Shown here piece after piece: positions 8,355-15,800 of a DNA stretch of 64,000 bases. This stretch comes from JBCBSZ01 sp039185015 (GTDB lineage Bacteria; Actinomycetota; Acidimicrobiia; Acidimicrobiales; Poriferisodalaceae): assembly GCA_039185015.1 (NCBI GenBank), contig JBCDAU010000022.1, positions 1 through 64,000 of the forward strand, written 5' to 3'. The notes under the pieces were generated by a model, which was not told the origin of the DNA, ran no database searches, and worked only from the letters and a program-made list of their open reading frames with translations. Each line of letters opens with the position of its first letter. Positions within the stretch are counted from its first letter, which is position 1. Both the position numbers and the translations under genes were made by a program.

Positions 8355-9059
8355 ATGGTGCCCGACGACGCCGGCCGGTCCGGTCCGCTCGCTCGGCTCG
8401 CTGGCTTCGTCCGCCGGGGCCGCGTGCCCGAGACGCAGGACGCCCCCGGCACGCTGCCCACGCTGCGGGGATGGTCGGAGGGTGCCGGGCGTCGGGACGT
8501 GGTCGTCTTCACCTACCAGGGCGTCTCGAGCGACGAGGTCGAGACCGTGGCCGGCGCCATCGCCCGCGAGTTCGGTGCCCGCGTCGTGCTCGCCTCACCC
8601 GAGCCCGGCCCGTTGCTCGGCGTGGAGCCCGCCCGGATGATCGAGACCGTCCCGCTCGCCGAGGCCCCCGAGCCGTACGTGCTCGTCGTGCCGGGTGGCC
8701 TCGCGTGGCGGCGGGAGGCATCGAGGATCGAGGCGGTGGAGTGGCTGCGGGCTGCCGTCGATGCGGCCCGGGGGGTGATCGCGGTCTCGACCGGCGCGCT
8801 CCTGCTCGCCGCTGCCGGGCTGATCGACGACGACGAGGCGGCCGGTCACTGGCTCGCCGGCGACCTGATGGCCGAGCACGGCGTTCGCAAGTCCTCCGAC
8901 CGCGTGGTGCAGAACCGCCTGCTGGTCACCGCCTCGGGCGCCCTCGCCGGGGCCGAGGCCGCCACCGCGCTGGCCCAGGCGATGCGGTTCGGTCTCTTCG
9001 CCCCGGGGGAGCCTGCGGCGGGTCGACCGACGTCGACGTGGGACCCGTTCACCGGGTGA
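8355..9059 (+). CDS. DJ-1/PfpI (class I glutamine amidotransferase-like) protein lacking the nucleophile Cys
   Basis: 234 aa from ATG 8355. The DJ-1/PfpI fold is clear: DVVVFTYQGVSSDEVETVAG, YVLVVPGGLAWR, and the nucleophile-elbow region VIAVSTGALLLAAAGLIDDD, then GHW and LLVTASGALAGAEAATALA. In relatives the elbow reads VCTGALLLA; here Cys is Ser, so the usual cysteine chemistry is lost. Such proteins often form the ligand-sensing half of GATase1-like AraC regulators, but no HTH is present here. The role may be binding rather than catalysis. About 70 residues before the domain are unlike the family. Confidence 0.72.
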   Translation: MVPDDAGRSGPLARLAGFVRRGRVPETQDAPGTLPTLRGWSEGAGRRDVVVFTYQGVSSDEVETVAGAIAREFGARVVLASPEPGPLLGVEPARMIETVPLAEAPEPYVLVVPGGLAWRREASRIEAVEWLRAAVDAARGVIAVSTGALLLAAAGLIDDDEAAGHWLAGDLMAEHGVRKSSDRVVQNRLLVTASGALAGAEAATALAQAMRFGLFAPGEPAAGRPTSTWDPFTG

Positions 9060-9068
9060 CGCGAGCGG

Positions 9069-9641
9069 TCACGGCGAACCGGCCGTGACCGTGCTCGGGT
9101 AGATCCAGCGACTGAGCTTCCGGGTGAGCCACGGCAACAGGAGGTAGGTCATGATCGCGATCTCGACGGCGATCACGATCGCCAGGCGGATGGGGGCGGG
9201 TACGTCGCCCATCACGGCACCGGCGATCGACCCGAACACGAGCACCATCACGTAGACGCTCAGCCCGAGCACGACCGCCATCCGCCACCGGATCGGCTGC
9301 GGTACGACCGTGCCGGCCGGCGGTGCGAACCACAGCTCCAGCCCGGTGTGGGTGTTGTACACGGCGTCGGCCTCGACGTAGTCGACGACCTCGTCGAGGA
9401 ACCGCCGCCGCAGCTCGCCGACCTCGAAGGCCCGGAGATCCTCCAGCGAGGCGAATCGGAAGACGCTCCGATAGGTGGCCTGCGCAGCGCCGGTCGGCGG
9501 GGGGTGGACCTCGGCGCCGAGGTATCCGGGGAGGTCGTGCGCTTCGGCGTGGAGGCGGTCGAGCCAGGCCTCGTACTCGTCCCGCCGATCGCTGCGGACG
9601 TGGCGGGTCACGACCGTCGTGACCGGCTGCGTCTCAGACAC
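9069..9641 (-). CDS. ABM-domain (antibiotic biosynthesis monooxygenase-like) membrane protein
   Basis: 190 aa. The N half is an ABM dimeric alpha-beta barrel (VTRHVRSDRRDEYEAWLDRL, LPGYLGAEV, RFASLEDLRAFE). The C half has two membrane helices (MAVVLGLSVYVMVLVFGSI and IRLAIVIAVEIAIMTYLLL). Membrane-tethered ABM proteins of this form are widespread and uncharacterised; soluble relatives oxidise quinone-like aromatics or degrade haem. GTG 9641 overlaps the stop of the Hsp31-like gene (9634) by 8 bases, so the two are very likely translationally coupled. Confidence 0.85.
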   Translation of the reverse strand: MSETQPVTTVVTRHVRSDRRDEYEAWLDRLHAEAHDLPGYLGAEVHPPPTGAAQATYRSVFRFASLEDLRAFEVGELRRRFLDEVVDYVEADAVYNTHTGLELWFAPPAGTVVPQPIRWRMAVVLGLSVYVMVLVFGSIAGAVMGDVPAPIRLAIVIAVEIAIMTYLLLPWLTRKLSRWIYPSTVTAGSP

Positions 9642-10380
9642 CCAGCGCCTCGATGACGAGCCCGGCGGCCGCAGCCCCCGAGTACTGCTGCTGCCCGGTG
9701 ATGAGGTTGCCGTCGCGCACGGCGAAGGACTTGAACGGGGAGTCGACGATGAAGTTGGTGTTCGGCAGCTGCTTCGCCTCGGACTCGATCCGGTACGGCT
9801 GGATCTGCTGCCCGGCCGCCTGATCGGCGAACTCCTCCTCGGCGTCGGCGAAGCCGGTCCACGTCCTGCCGTCGACGATGAGCGAGCCGTCCGACGTGGT
9901 CGCCTCGAGGAGCGCCGCGGTGGCGTGGCAGATGACGGCGGTGGGCTTGCCGGCCTCGAAGAAGTGTCGGAGCACCGAGTGCACCGCTGGGTTGGAGCGG
10001 AAGGTGGCGACGGGGCTCTGGCCACCGGCGAACAGCACGGCGTCGAAGTCGTCGAGGTCGAGGTCGGTGAGCCTCGGGGTGTTGGTGAGGAGCGCAGCGT
10101 GGGTCGGGCTGTGCTTGAAGCCCAGGCTGATCAGGTCGTCTGCCGAGTACTGCGACGGATCCTCCGGGTCGCTGTACCCGTCGGCCACGAGCTCGCCGCC
10201 GTCCGGGCTGGCGATCGTCACGTCGTAGCCCTTGGCGGTGAACTCCCAGTAGGGGTGCGTCAGCTCCGCCCACCAGAATCCGATCGGCCACCCCGTCTGC
10301 TCGGAGACCGAGGGGTTGGCGGCGACGATCAGGACGCGCTTCGGGTTGGCCGGGTCGTTGATGTCGATCGAGATGGTCAC
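9634..10380 (-). CDS. Hsp31/glyoxalase III-like DJ-1/PfpI family protein
   Basis: 248 aa. It has the class I amidotransferase-like fold with a nucleophile elbow (AVICHATAALLEATT, Cys then His) and an upstream acidic residue (GFWWAELTHPYWEF). Together these resemble the Glu-Cys-His triad of Hsp31-type glutathione-independent glyoxalases, which turn methylglyoxal into lactate and act as holdases. GTG 10380 has AAGGAGT 6 nt upstream. A palindromic sequence with ACGGT/ACCGT ends lies 16-41 bp upstream. It is first gene of a two-gene operon with the ABM protein. Confidence 0.85.
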   Translation of the reverse strand: MTISIDINDPANPKRVLIVAANPSVSEQTGWPIGFWWAELTHPYWEFTAKGYDVTIASPDGGELVADGYSDPEDPSQYSADDLISLGFKHSPTHAALLTNTPRLTDLDLDDFDAVLFAGGQSPVATFRSNPAVHSVLRHFFEAGKPTAVICHATAALLEATTSDGSLIVDGRTWTGFADAEEEFADQAAGQQIQPYRIESEAKQLPNTNFIVDSPFKSFAVRDGNLITGQQQYSGAAAAGLVIEALGV

Positions 10381-10395
10381 GTGGACTCCTTCAAT

Positions 10396-10421
10396 ACGGT
10401 ACAGACATGTATTGTAACCGT
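10396..10421. promoter_or_regulatory. Candidate operator before the Hsp31-like gene
   Basis: ACGGT-N16-ACCGT, with the core containing TACA, ACATGT and TGTA. It sits just upstream of the ribosome site of the 10380 gene, in the gap to the divergent PPOX gene. A related arrangement of TACA/TGTA and ACCGT elements lies before the TetR gene at 12866, which suggests the TetR protein as a candidate binder. The match is partial. Confidence 0.4.
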
Positions 10422-10517
10422 GCGGACCGAGACGGCATTCCCGATGCGAGACGAATGCGTATGGAGCTGATCCTCTCGGCCATTCACCGCCGGCGTCATG
10501 GGCGGTTCGATGGCGTC

Positions 10518-11030
10518 ATGACGACGAACACGAACACCACGACCGTCCCCACCCTCCACCGCCCCGATCCGGCCGCCGTGATGCGAGCGATCGGCAAGCG
10601 TTCGTACTGCCTGCTCTCGACCGTCTCACCGGCCGGTCGTCCCCACGCCGCCGGCGTGCTCTACGAAGCCGTTGGTGACCGTCTCTACTCGAGCACGATC
10701 CGGACGAGCCGGAAGGCTCGCAACGTGGACGCCAACCCCCACGTCGGTGTCGTGGTGCCCATCCGGCGTGTGCCGGTCGGAGGGCCGCCGTCCGCCATCC
10801 AGTTCCAGGCCACGGCCACGGTTCTCGCCGTCGACTCGCCCGAGATCCAGGGCCTCGTCGCCGACGGATCACTCCGCTCGGTCACCGGTCATGGCGAGCT
10901 CGACCTGCCTGGCGGCTGCTTCGTCCGCATCGACCTGCCGCGCCGGATGCACACCTACGGCCTGGGTATGTCCCTGATGAGCCTGATCCGCCACCCCCTG
11001 GACGCAGCCGGCATCGTCGAGCTGGACTGA
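10518..11030 (+). CDS. Pyridoxamine 5'-phosphate oxidase-fold (flavin/F420-binding split-barrel) protein
   Basis: 170 aa from ATG 10518. A PNPOx-like split barrel: YCLLSTVSPAGRPHAAGVLY, LYSSTIRTSRKARNVDANPH, VGVVVPIRRVP. The fold binds FMN, F420 or haem. Actinobacterial members are often F420H2-dependent reductases, but the cofactor cannot be decided here. No good ribosome site is visible; the frame continues upstream but crosses the candidate operator. It ends 4 bp from the stop of the convergent Coq4-like gene. Confidence 0.8.
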   Translation: MTTNTNTTTVPTLHRPDPAAVMRAIGKRSYCLLSTVSPAGRPHAAGVLYEAVGDRLYSSTIRTSRKARNVDANPHVGVVVPIRRVPVGGPPSAIQFQATATVLAVDSPEIQGLVADGSLRSVTGHGELDLPGGCFVRIDLPRRMHTYGLGMSLMSLIRHPLDAAGIVELD

Positions 11031-11034
11031 TCGA

Positions 11035-12180
11035 TCACGGCGTGGCGCCGTAGGTGTCGTGGGGTCTGCCGGCGGCCTCGGCTGCCTGGCGACCCGTCTC
11101 GAACTGGACGGGACTGATGCCGCCCGGCTCCCAGGGGCCGACCGAACCGGCTGTGACCGCCCCCTCGGACTTGGGCGCGATGGCGAAGCGCTCGCGGAGC
11201 TCCTCGACCGGTCGATCTGCGACCGAGAACCAGTCGAACGCCATGAAGTCGACGTCGGGTTCACCCCCCAGGCCGTGGCTCATGGCGCCTCGGCGAAGCG
11301 CATCGGCCACGCGGATGGCCATTCCGTCGGCGGACAGCTGGCCGGGGAACGCCTCGAACAGCCCGGCTCCGGCCGCGAGGTAGCCGGTCTCGAAGAGGCT
11401 CACGACCATCGCGAGCAGCGAGAAGCCACGCGGGTCGTCGTTCGCCCGAGCGATGAAGGCGAAGACCTCGAGCTCCGATTCGACGCGAGTGCCGTAGTCC
11501 GCCAGCACGTGCACCCAGTCGTGCTGGGCGAGCAGTGGGGGTGCCGATCCCGGATCGCCGGGAAAGGCGAACCCCCTCGCCCGGTAGAACTCCCAGATCC
11601 CCCGCCCGAGTGTGCCGGCCGGCAGCTCCTGGAGGGCCGCCCACCGGGCGGCGAGCTCCGGATCGTCAGCGGCCAGACCCCAGGCGTCGTCGAGGCCGGC
11701 GCTGGTGTGGAGCGACGCCGTCCGCTCCGGGCCCCAGTCGGCCGTGTAGCCGTTGCGGTCGAAGTCGACGGCCGCGAGGCCGAGGTGACCGGCGGCGAAG
11801 TTGCGGGCCACGGTCAGCATGCCGTCGTCGACGCTCAGCGCACGGGCGAAGGCTTCGACGCGCTGGGCGACCTCCTCTCCGAGCGGGCGGAGCACCAGTG
11901 CTCCCAGGATCATCGTCTGCAGGATCCGGGTGCGGAACGCCTCGTTGCGTCGGGCCATCCCGACGGCGAACTGCTCGGGCTCGATCGGCGCCAGACCGGC
12001 GGTCTCGGGAGCGTGCCCCGTCATCGACTCGAACGCAGCCGCCATCAGCAGCTGCTGGAGCTCGCTCGCCCCGCCCTCGGGCGAGATCGCCGACATGACG
12101 CCGCGCGCCGTGGCCTGCACCTCCTCGGCGTCGGGCGGGGCCAGGTCCGCCTCGGCGGAGGTGGGAAGCGGGGTGGGCAT
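11035..12180 (-). CDS. TerB-like/Coq4-like protein of unknown function
   Basis: 381 aa, ATG 12180 with GGAGGAG upstream. Residues about 35-140 are all-helical and look like a TerB-type domain (ELQQLLMAAAFESMTGH, RILQTMILGALVLRPLGEEV). From about 180 the protein resembles Coq4: LQELPAGTLGRGIWEFYRA, then H220-D-W-V-H224 followed by exactly 11 residues and E236, which is the HDxxHx11E metal motif of Coq4. Coq4 works in ubiquinone synthesis; Actinobacteria usually make menaquinone, so the role must differ or concern another lipid/quinone. It is 31 bp downstream of the F420-reductase-like gene on the same strand, probably one operon. Confidence 0.7.
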   Translation of the reverse strand: MPTPLPTSAEADLAPPDAEEVQATARGVMSAISPEGGASELQQLLMAAAFESMTGHAPETAGLAPIEPEQFAVGMARRNEAFRTRILQTMILGALVLRPLGEEVAQRVEAFARALSVDDGMLTVARNFAAGHLGLAAVDFDRNGYTADWGPERTASLHTSAGLDDAWGLAADDPELAARWAALQELPAGTLGRGIWEFYRARGFAFPGDPGSAPPLLAQHDWVHVLADYGTRVESELEVFAFIARANDDPRGFSLLAMVVSLFETGYLAAGAGLFEAFPGQLSADGMAIRVADALRRGAMSHGLGGEPDVDFMAFDWFSVADRPVEELRERFAIAPKSEGAVTAGSVGPWEPGGISPVQFETGRQAAEAAGRPHDTYGATP

Positions 12181-12211
12181 CAGTGGACTCCTCCGAGCGC
12201 GGAGCAGGGGG

Positions 12212-12814
12212 TCATCGTCCGAGCACCCCGAACCCGAACGAGCGGCCCCAGCCGCAGCCGAAGGCCAGTCGGATCCAGAGCGCCGCGTGGGCCTCGACGA
12301 GGCCGAACTGCTCGCGTCCACCCACGGACACAACGTCGAAGCCGAGGGAGGTGGCCAGGGGCCGCACGATCTCGATCCCCGCCTCGTCGCCGCAGATGGG
12401 CAGGAAGACCGACCGACCACCGATCTCGTGGCCGCCGAGGTGCTCGGCCCCGATCGTGTTGAAGGCCTTGACGACCGCGACGCCCGCAGGAGCGAAGGCG
12501 GCCGTGAGGTCGCCCATCGTGTCGTGCCCGTCGGGTACCGGGGCGCCGACGGCGTTGGTCGCATCGACCAGCACCTGGCCGGGCGCGAGGGCGAGTGATG
12601 CGACGGTGGCCGCGACGGCTCCGGCCGGCACCGCGACGATGACCGCATCGCGACCTGCGGCCGCCTCGGGTGGCGTCGTCGCCGAATCGAGGTCGGCGTG
12701 GCGTTCGTCGGCCGGGTCTCTCACCCCGTAGACGACGTCGTAGCCGGCCGCGGCGAGCCCGCTGCCGAGCGCACGTCCGACCGAACCGGCTCCGATGATC
12801 GCAACCCGGGTCAT
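12212..12814 (-). CDS. NADPH:F420 reductase-like NAD(P)-binding oxidoreductase
   Basis: 200 aa. It has an N-terminal Rossmann motif GAGSVGRALGSGLAAAGYDV followed by GVRDP, AVIVAVPAGAVAATV, VLVDATNAVGAPVPDGHD, VVKAFNTIGAEHLGG and a C-terminal FDVVSVGG...ALWIRLAF segment. These match the F420-dependent NADP reductase (Fno-like) family that passes hydride between F420 and NADP(H), although many bacterial relatives are uncharacterised. ATG 12814 has AAAGGAG upstream. It is divergent from the TetR gene at 12866 with operator-like repeats between. Confidence 0.85.
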   Translation of the reverse strand: MTRVAIIGAGSVGRALGSGLAAAGYDVVYGVRDPADERHADLDSATTPPEAAAGRDAVIVAVPAGAVAATVASLALAPGQVLVDATNAVGAPVPDGHDTMGDLTAAFAPAGVAVVKAFNTIGAEHLGGHEIGGRSVFLPICGDEAGIEIVRPLATSLGFDVVSVGGREQFGLVEAHAALWIRLAFGCGWGRSFGFGVLGR

Positions 12815-12831
12815 GGAGAGCTCCTTTCCAT

Positions 12832-12864
12832 TACACCAATGTACCGTAACTCGCGGGATACGGT
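12832..12864. promoter_or_regulatory. Operator-like repeats between the F420-reductase-like and TetR genes
   Basis: Two elements: TACA-CCAA-TGTA (12832-12843) and the perfect inverted repeat ACCGTA-N10-TACGGT (12843-12864), which ends one base before the chosen TetR start. This is the expected place for TetR autoregulation and control of the divergent operon. Confidence 0.55.
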
Positions 12865-12865
12865 C

Positions 12866-13459
12866 ATGGGCATGGTCGGTCGGAGCGCTGCGGGTCGCCC
12901 TCGCGATCCGGGCATCGACGGCGCCGTGCTCGCCGCGGCCCGGAACCACCTCGCGGCCCACGGCTATGACGCCATGTCGATCGTGGCCATCGCCGAGGAG
13001 GCCGCCACGACGAGGCAGGCGGTCTACCGGCGGTGGGCGACGAAGGCCGACCTCGCCGTCGCCGCCATCGAGAGCATGTCGACGTCCGACCGGCGGCCGG
13101 ACACCGACGATCCGTACGCCGACCTGGTCGCCGAGCTCGTCGCGTTCCGGTCCGGCGTCACCCGTCCGAACGGGCTCAGCATGGTCGGCTCCATGCTCCA
13201 GGACGCGACCGACCCCGAGCTGCGCGGCCTCTTCCGCGAGCGGATCATCGCCCCACGGCGCCAACGACTGCGCCACATCCTCGGGCGAGCGATCGAGGAC
13301 GGCCTGGTCGAGCCCGACGCCGACCTCGACCAGGCAGTCGCCGCCTGTACGGGGATCCTCTACGCCCAGCACCTGGCCGGTCAGCGGATCCCGGCGACCT
13401 GGCCCAAGCGCACCGCGGCGTTCGTCTGGCGGGGGATGGGCGGCCAGCCCAGGGCCTGA
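12866..13459 (+). CDS. TetR/AcrR family transcriptional regulator
   Basis: 197 aa. The N-terminal TetR HTH is canonical: AVLAAARNHLAAHGYDAMSI, VAIAEEAATTRQAVYRRWAT, KADLAVAAIE. The C half is the all-helical ligand/dimer domain. ATG 12866 is preferred over ATG 12839 because the inverted repeat 12843-12864 would otherwise be coding; ATG 12872 is a third option. It probably represses itself and the divergent F420-reductase/Coq4-like operon. The last codons lie in a 41-bp tandem duplication that repeats the sequence GGQPR and a stop. Confidence 0.88.
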   Translation: MGMVGRSAAGRPRDPGIDGAVLAAARNHLAAHGYDAMSIVAIAEEAATTRQAVYRRWATKADLAVAAIESMSTSDRRPDTDDPYADLVAELVAFRSGVTRPNGLSMVGSMLQDATDPELRGLFRERIIAPRRQRLRHILGRAIEDGLVEPDADLDQAVAACTGILYAQHLAGQRIPATWPKRTAAFVWRGMGGQPRA

Positions 13460-13514
13460 CCTCGGTCCTTGGGGGGATAGGCGGCCAGCCCAGGGTGTGA
13501 CCTTGGTCCTGGCT
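13433..13514. repeat. 41-bp tandem duplication spanning the TetR stop codon
   Basis: Two near-identical units, CGGCCAGCCCAGGG at 13441 and again at 13482 (period 41), including GGCGGCCAGCCCAGGG and TGACCTYGGTCCT. The first unit encodes the last residues and stop of the TetR protein. The second is non-coding and lies before the GntR gene. It looks like a recent slippage or duplication product. Confidence 0.85.
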
Positions 13515-13569
13515 GTGGTGCGGGCATGCGCCGGTAGTGTCCGGACCTCGACGGAGGAGTTGCTCAACG

Positions 13570-14331
13570 TTGTCGCCGCGCACGCTCGATCGTTCCAGTT
13601 CCACGCCGCTCTGGGCCCAGCTCGAGACCGACCTACGGGAGCGTGTCGACGCCGGTGAGTTCGACTCCGGTCGCTTCCCGACCGACCAGGAGCTCGTCGA
13701 CGAGTACGGCGTGAGCCGGCACACCGTCCGCGAGGCGATCGCCAAGCTCAACGCGCACGGCCTGCTCACCCGGGAGCGAGGGCGCGGGACGGTCATCAAC
13801 CGCGCCGAGTTCGAGCAGTCGCTCGGCACGCTCTACAGCCTCTTCCGCTCGATCGAGTCGACCGGCGTGGAGCAGACCAGCGACGTGCTCGAGCTCGGGT
13901 TGGTGCGAGACGTCGAGGCGGCCCGGCAGCTCGGTTCCGATCCCGATGTGGAACTGCTCCTCATCGCTCGGCTTCGTCGAGCCGGCGGTGACCCCCTGGC
14001 CATCGATCGTGCGTGGCTCCCGGCGAGCTTCGCTGAGCCGCTCTTGCGGGTCGATTGGGGGCACACAGCGCTCTACGACGAGCTGCGGCGCCTCGATGCA
14101 CCCGTCCCGAACCAGGGGTGGGAGCGGGTCTCGCCGGTGCTGCCGACCGCGGCGGACCAGGCACTGCTGGGCATCGGTCCACGCGACGCCGCCTTCCACC
14201 TCGAACGCCTCGGCACACGCGACGGCACGCCCGTCGAGTGGCGCACCACCGTCATCCGCGGGGACCGGTACCGCTTCGTCGCCGACTGGTCCGCCGGGTC
14301 GGCGCCGGCGCTGCGTCCCGCTCCGTCCTGA
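13570..14331 (+). CDS. GntR family transcriptional regulator (HutC/UTRA subfamily)
   Basis: About 253 aa. The winged HTH reads FPTDQELVDEYGVSRHTVRE, AIAKLNAHGLLTRERGRGT. The C domain is UTRA-like with ELLLIARLRRAGGDPLAIDR and TPVEWRTTVIRGDRYRFVAD. The start is uncertain: TTG 13570 follows GGAGGAG (13553-13559) with 10-nt spacing; upstream in-frame codons lack a ribosome site. The gene is followed by the persulfide dioxygenase gene, whose promoter carries TGTCCGTACA, a GntR-like palindrome on the -10 box, so this regulator probably controls it. Confidence 0.88.
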   Translation: MSPRTLDRSSSTPLWAQLETDLRERVDAGEFDSGRFPTDQELVDEYGVSRHTVREAIAKLNAHGLLTRERGRGTVINRAEFEQSLGTLYSLFRSIESTGVEQTSDVLELGLVRDVEAARQLGSDPDVELLLIARLRRAGGDPLAIDRAWLPASFAEPLLRVDWGHTALYDELRRLDAPVPNQGWERVSPVLPTAADQALLGIGPRDAAFHLERLGTRDGTPVEWRTTVIRGDRYRFVADWSAGSAPALRPAPS

Positions 14332-14346
14332 ACGACTCGCGAGACG

Positions 14347-14375
14347 TTGACGTCATCGACATTTGTCCGTACATT
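14347..14375 (+). promoter_or_regulatory. Sigma-70-type promoter with an overlapping GntR-like operator
   Basis: TTGACG (14347-14352), 17-bp spacer, TACATT (14370-14375): a near-ideal housekeeping promoter about 30 bp before ATG 14405. The palindrome TGTCCGTACA (14364-14373, one mismatched pair) overlaps the -10 box, in the style of HutC/FadR-type GntR operators, and would allow repression by the upstream regulator. Confidence 0.65.
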
Positions 14376-14404
14376 TAGGTGTGCACACCGATGAGGACGG
14401 GCTC

Positions 14405-15787
14405 ATGATCTTCAGCCAGTACTACCTCGACTGCCTCTCGCAGGCCTCGTACCTGATCGGTGACCGCGTCAGTGGCCGAGCCGTGGTCGGCGATCCGCGG
14501 CGAGACATCGACGAGTACGTCCGCGATGCGAAGGCAGCCGGCCTCACGATCGACCTGGTGATCGAGACCCACTTCCACGCCGACTTCCTGAGCGGGCACC
14601 TGGAGCTCGCCGCCGCGACCGGCGCCGAGATCGCCTACGCGTCGGTGGCGGAGACGGAGTTCCCGTCCCGCAAGCTGGCCGACGGCGAGCGCATCAGCCT
14701 CGGCCGAGTCGAGCTCGAGATCCTCCACACCCCTGGCCACACACCGGAGTCGATCAGCATCGTCGTGTACGGGCCCGACGAGGGCGACACCCCCTATGGC
14801 GTGCTCACCGGCGACACGCTCTTCATCGGTGACGTCGGCCGGCCCGACCTGCTCGCCTCGCTCGGCTACACCCGCGACCAGCTCGCCGAGATGCTCTACG
14901 ACAGCCTCCACACCAAGCTGCTCACGCTCCCCGACTCGACCCGGGTCTTCCCCGCCCACGGCGCCGGCTCGGCGTGCGGCAAGAACCTCTCGACGGAGAC
15001 GTCGTCGACCATCGGTGAGCAGCGAGCCAGCAACTACGCCCTGCAGGCGCCGGACAAGGCGACCTTCATCGGGCTGGTGACCGAGGGGCAGCCCCCGGCC
15101 CCGAGCTACTTCGTCTACGACGCGGTGCTCAACCGCCAAGACCGCGAGCTGCTCGACGAGAACGTCCCGCCGAGCTCGCTCAACCTCGCCGCGTTGGACG
15201 CTGCGGTCGCCGACGGCGCGATGATCATCGACGGTCGGACCCCCGAGGAGTTCGCCCAAGGGCACCTCGCCGGCTCGATCAACGTCGGTCTCAACGGTCG
15301 CTACGCGGAGTTCGCCGGGTCCGTCGTGCCGGCCGATGCCGACATCGTGCTGGTCGTCGACGAGGGCTTCGAGCTCGAGGCCCGCAACCGGCTCGCGCGC
15401 ATCGGCTTCGACCGGGTCGTCGGCCATCTGGCCGAGCCGCTCGCCGTCATGACCGCGCACTCCGAGCGCGTCGATCGAGCCTCGCGCCTCACCGCCGCGG
15501 ACTTCGCCGACCGACGCGACGGCATCGACGGACTGCAGCTGGTCGACATCCGCAACCCGGGTGAGTTCGCGGACGGCACGATCGAGGGCGCAGCGTCGAT
15601 CCCGGTCGGCCAGCTGCCCGGTCGCCTCGACGAGCTCGACCCATCGGCGCCGACGGTCGTGTTCTGCGCCGGCGGCTACCGCTCCTCGGTCGGGGCCAGC
15701 GTGCTCCGTCGGGCCGGCTTCGCCGACGTCTCCGACATCATCGGCGGCTACGGGGCCTGGGGCGACCGAGCGATCACGACCGCGTGA
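14405..15787 (+). CDS. Metallo-beta-lactamase persulfide dioxygenase fused to two rhodanese domains
   Basis: 460 aa. The N domain (about 1-245) has the Fe(II) hydrolase-fold motif THFHADFLSGH, then HTPGHTPESI, GDTLFIGDVGRPDL and FPAHGAGSACG, typical of ETHE1-type persulfide dioxygenases that oxidise glutathione-persulfide-like sulfane sulfur to sulfite. The first rhodanese (about 255-350; IIDGRTPEEFAQGHLAGSIN) has no active-site Cys (VVDEG replaces it). The second (about 365-460) has CAGGYRS with the catalytic Cys. ATG 14405 follows GAGGACGG. It detoxifies sulfide; transcription is probably under the upstream GntR protein. Confidence 0.93.
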   Translation: MIFSQYYLDCLSQASYLIGDRVSGRAVVGDPRRDIDEYVRDAKAAGLTIDLVIETHFHADFLSGHLELAAATGAEIAYASVAETEFPSRKLADGERISLGRVELEILHTPGHTPESISIVVYGPDEGDTPYGVLTGDTLFIGDVGRPDLLASLGYTRDQLAEMLYDSLHTKLLTLPDSTRVFPAHGAGSACGKNLSTETSSTIGEQRASNYALQAPDKATFIGLVTEGQPPAPSYFVYDAVLNRQDRELLDENVPPSSLNLAALDAAVADGAMIIDGRTPEEFAQGHLAGSINVGLNGRYAEFAGSVVPADADIVLVVDEGFELEARNRLARIGFDRVVGHLAEPLAVMTAHSERVDRASRLTAADFADRRDGIDGLQLVDIRNPGEFADGTIEGAASIPVGQLPGRLDELDPSAPTVVFCAGGYRSSVGASVLRRAGFADVSDIIGGYGAWGDRAITTA

Positions 15788-15800
15788 GCGGCGCGCCCGT

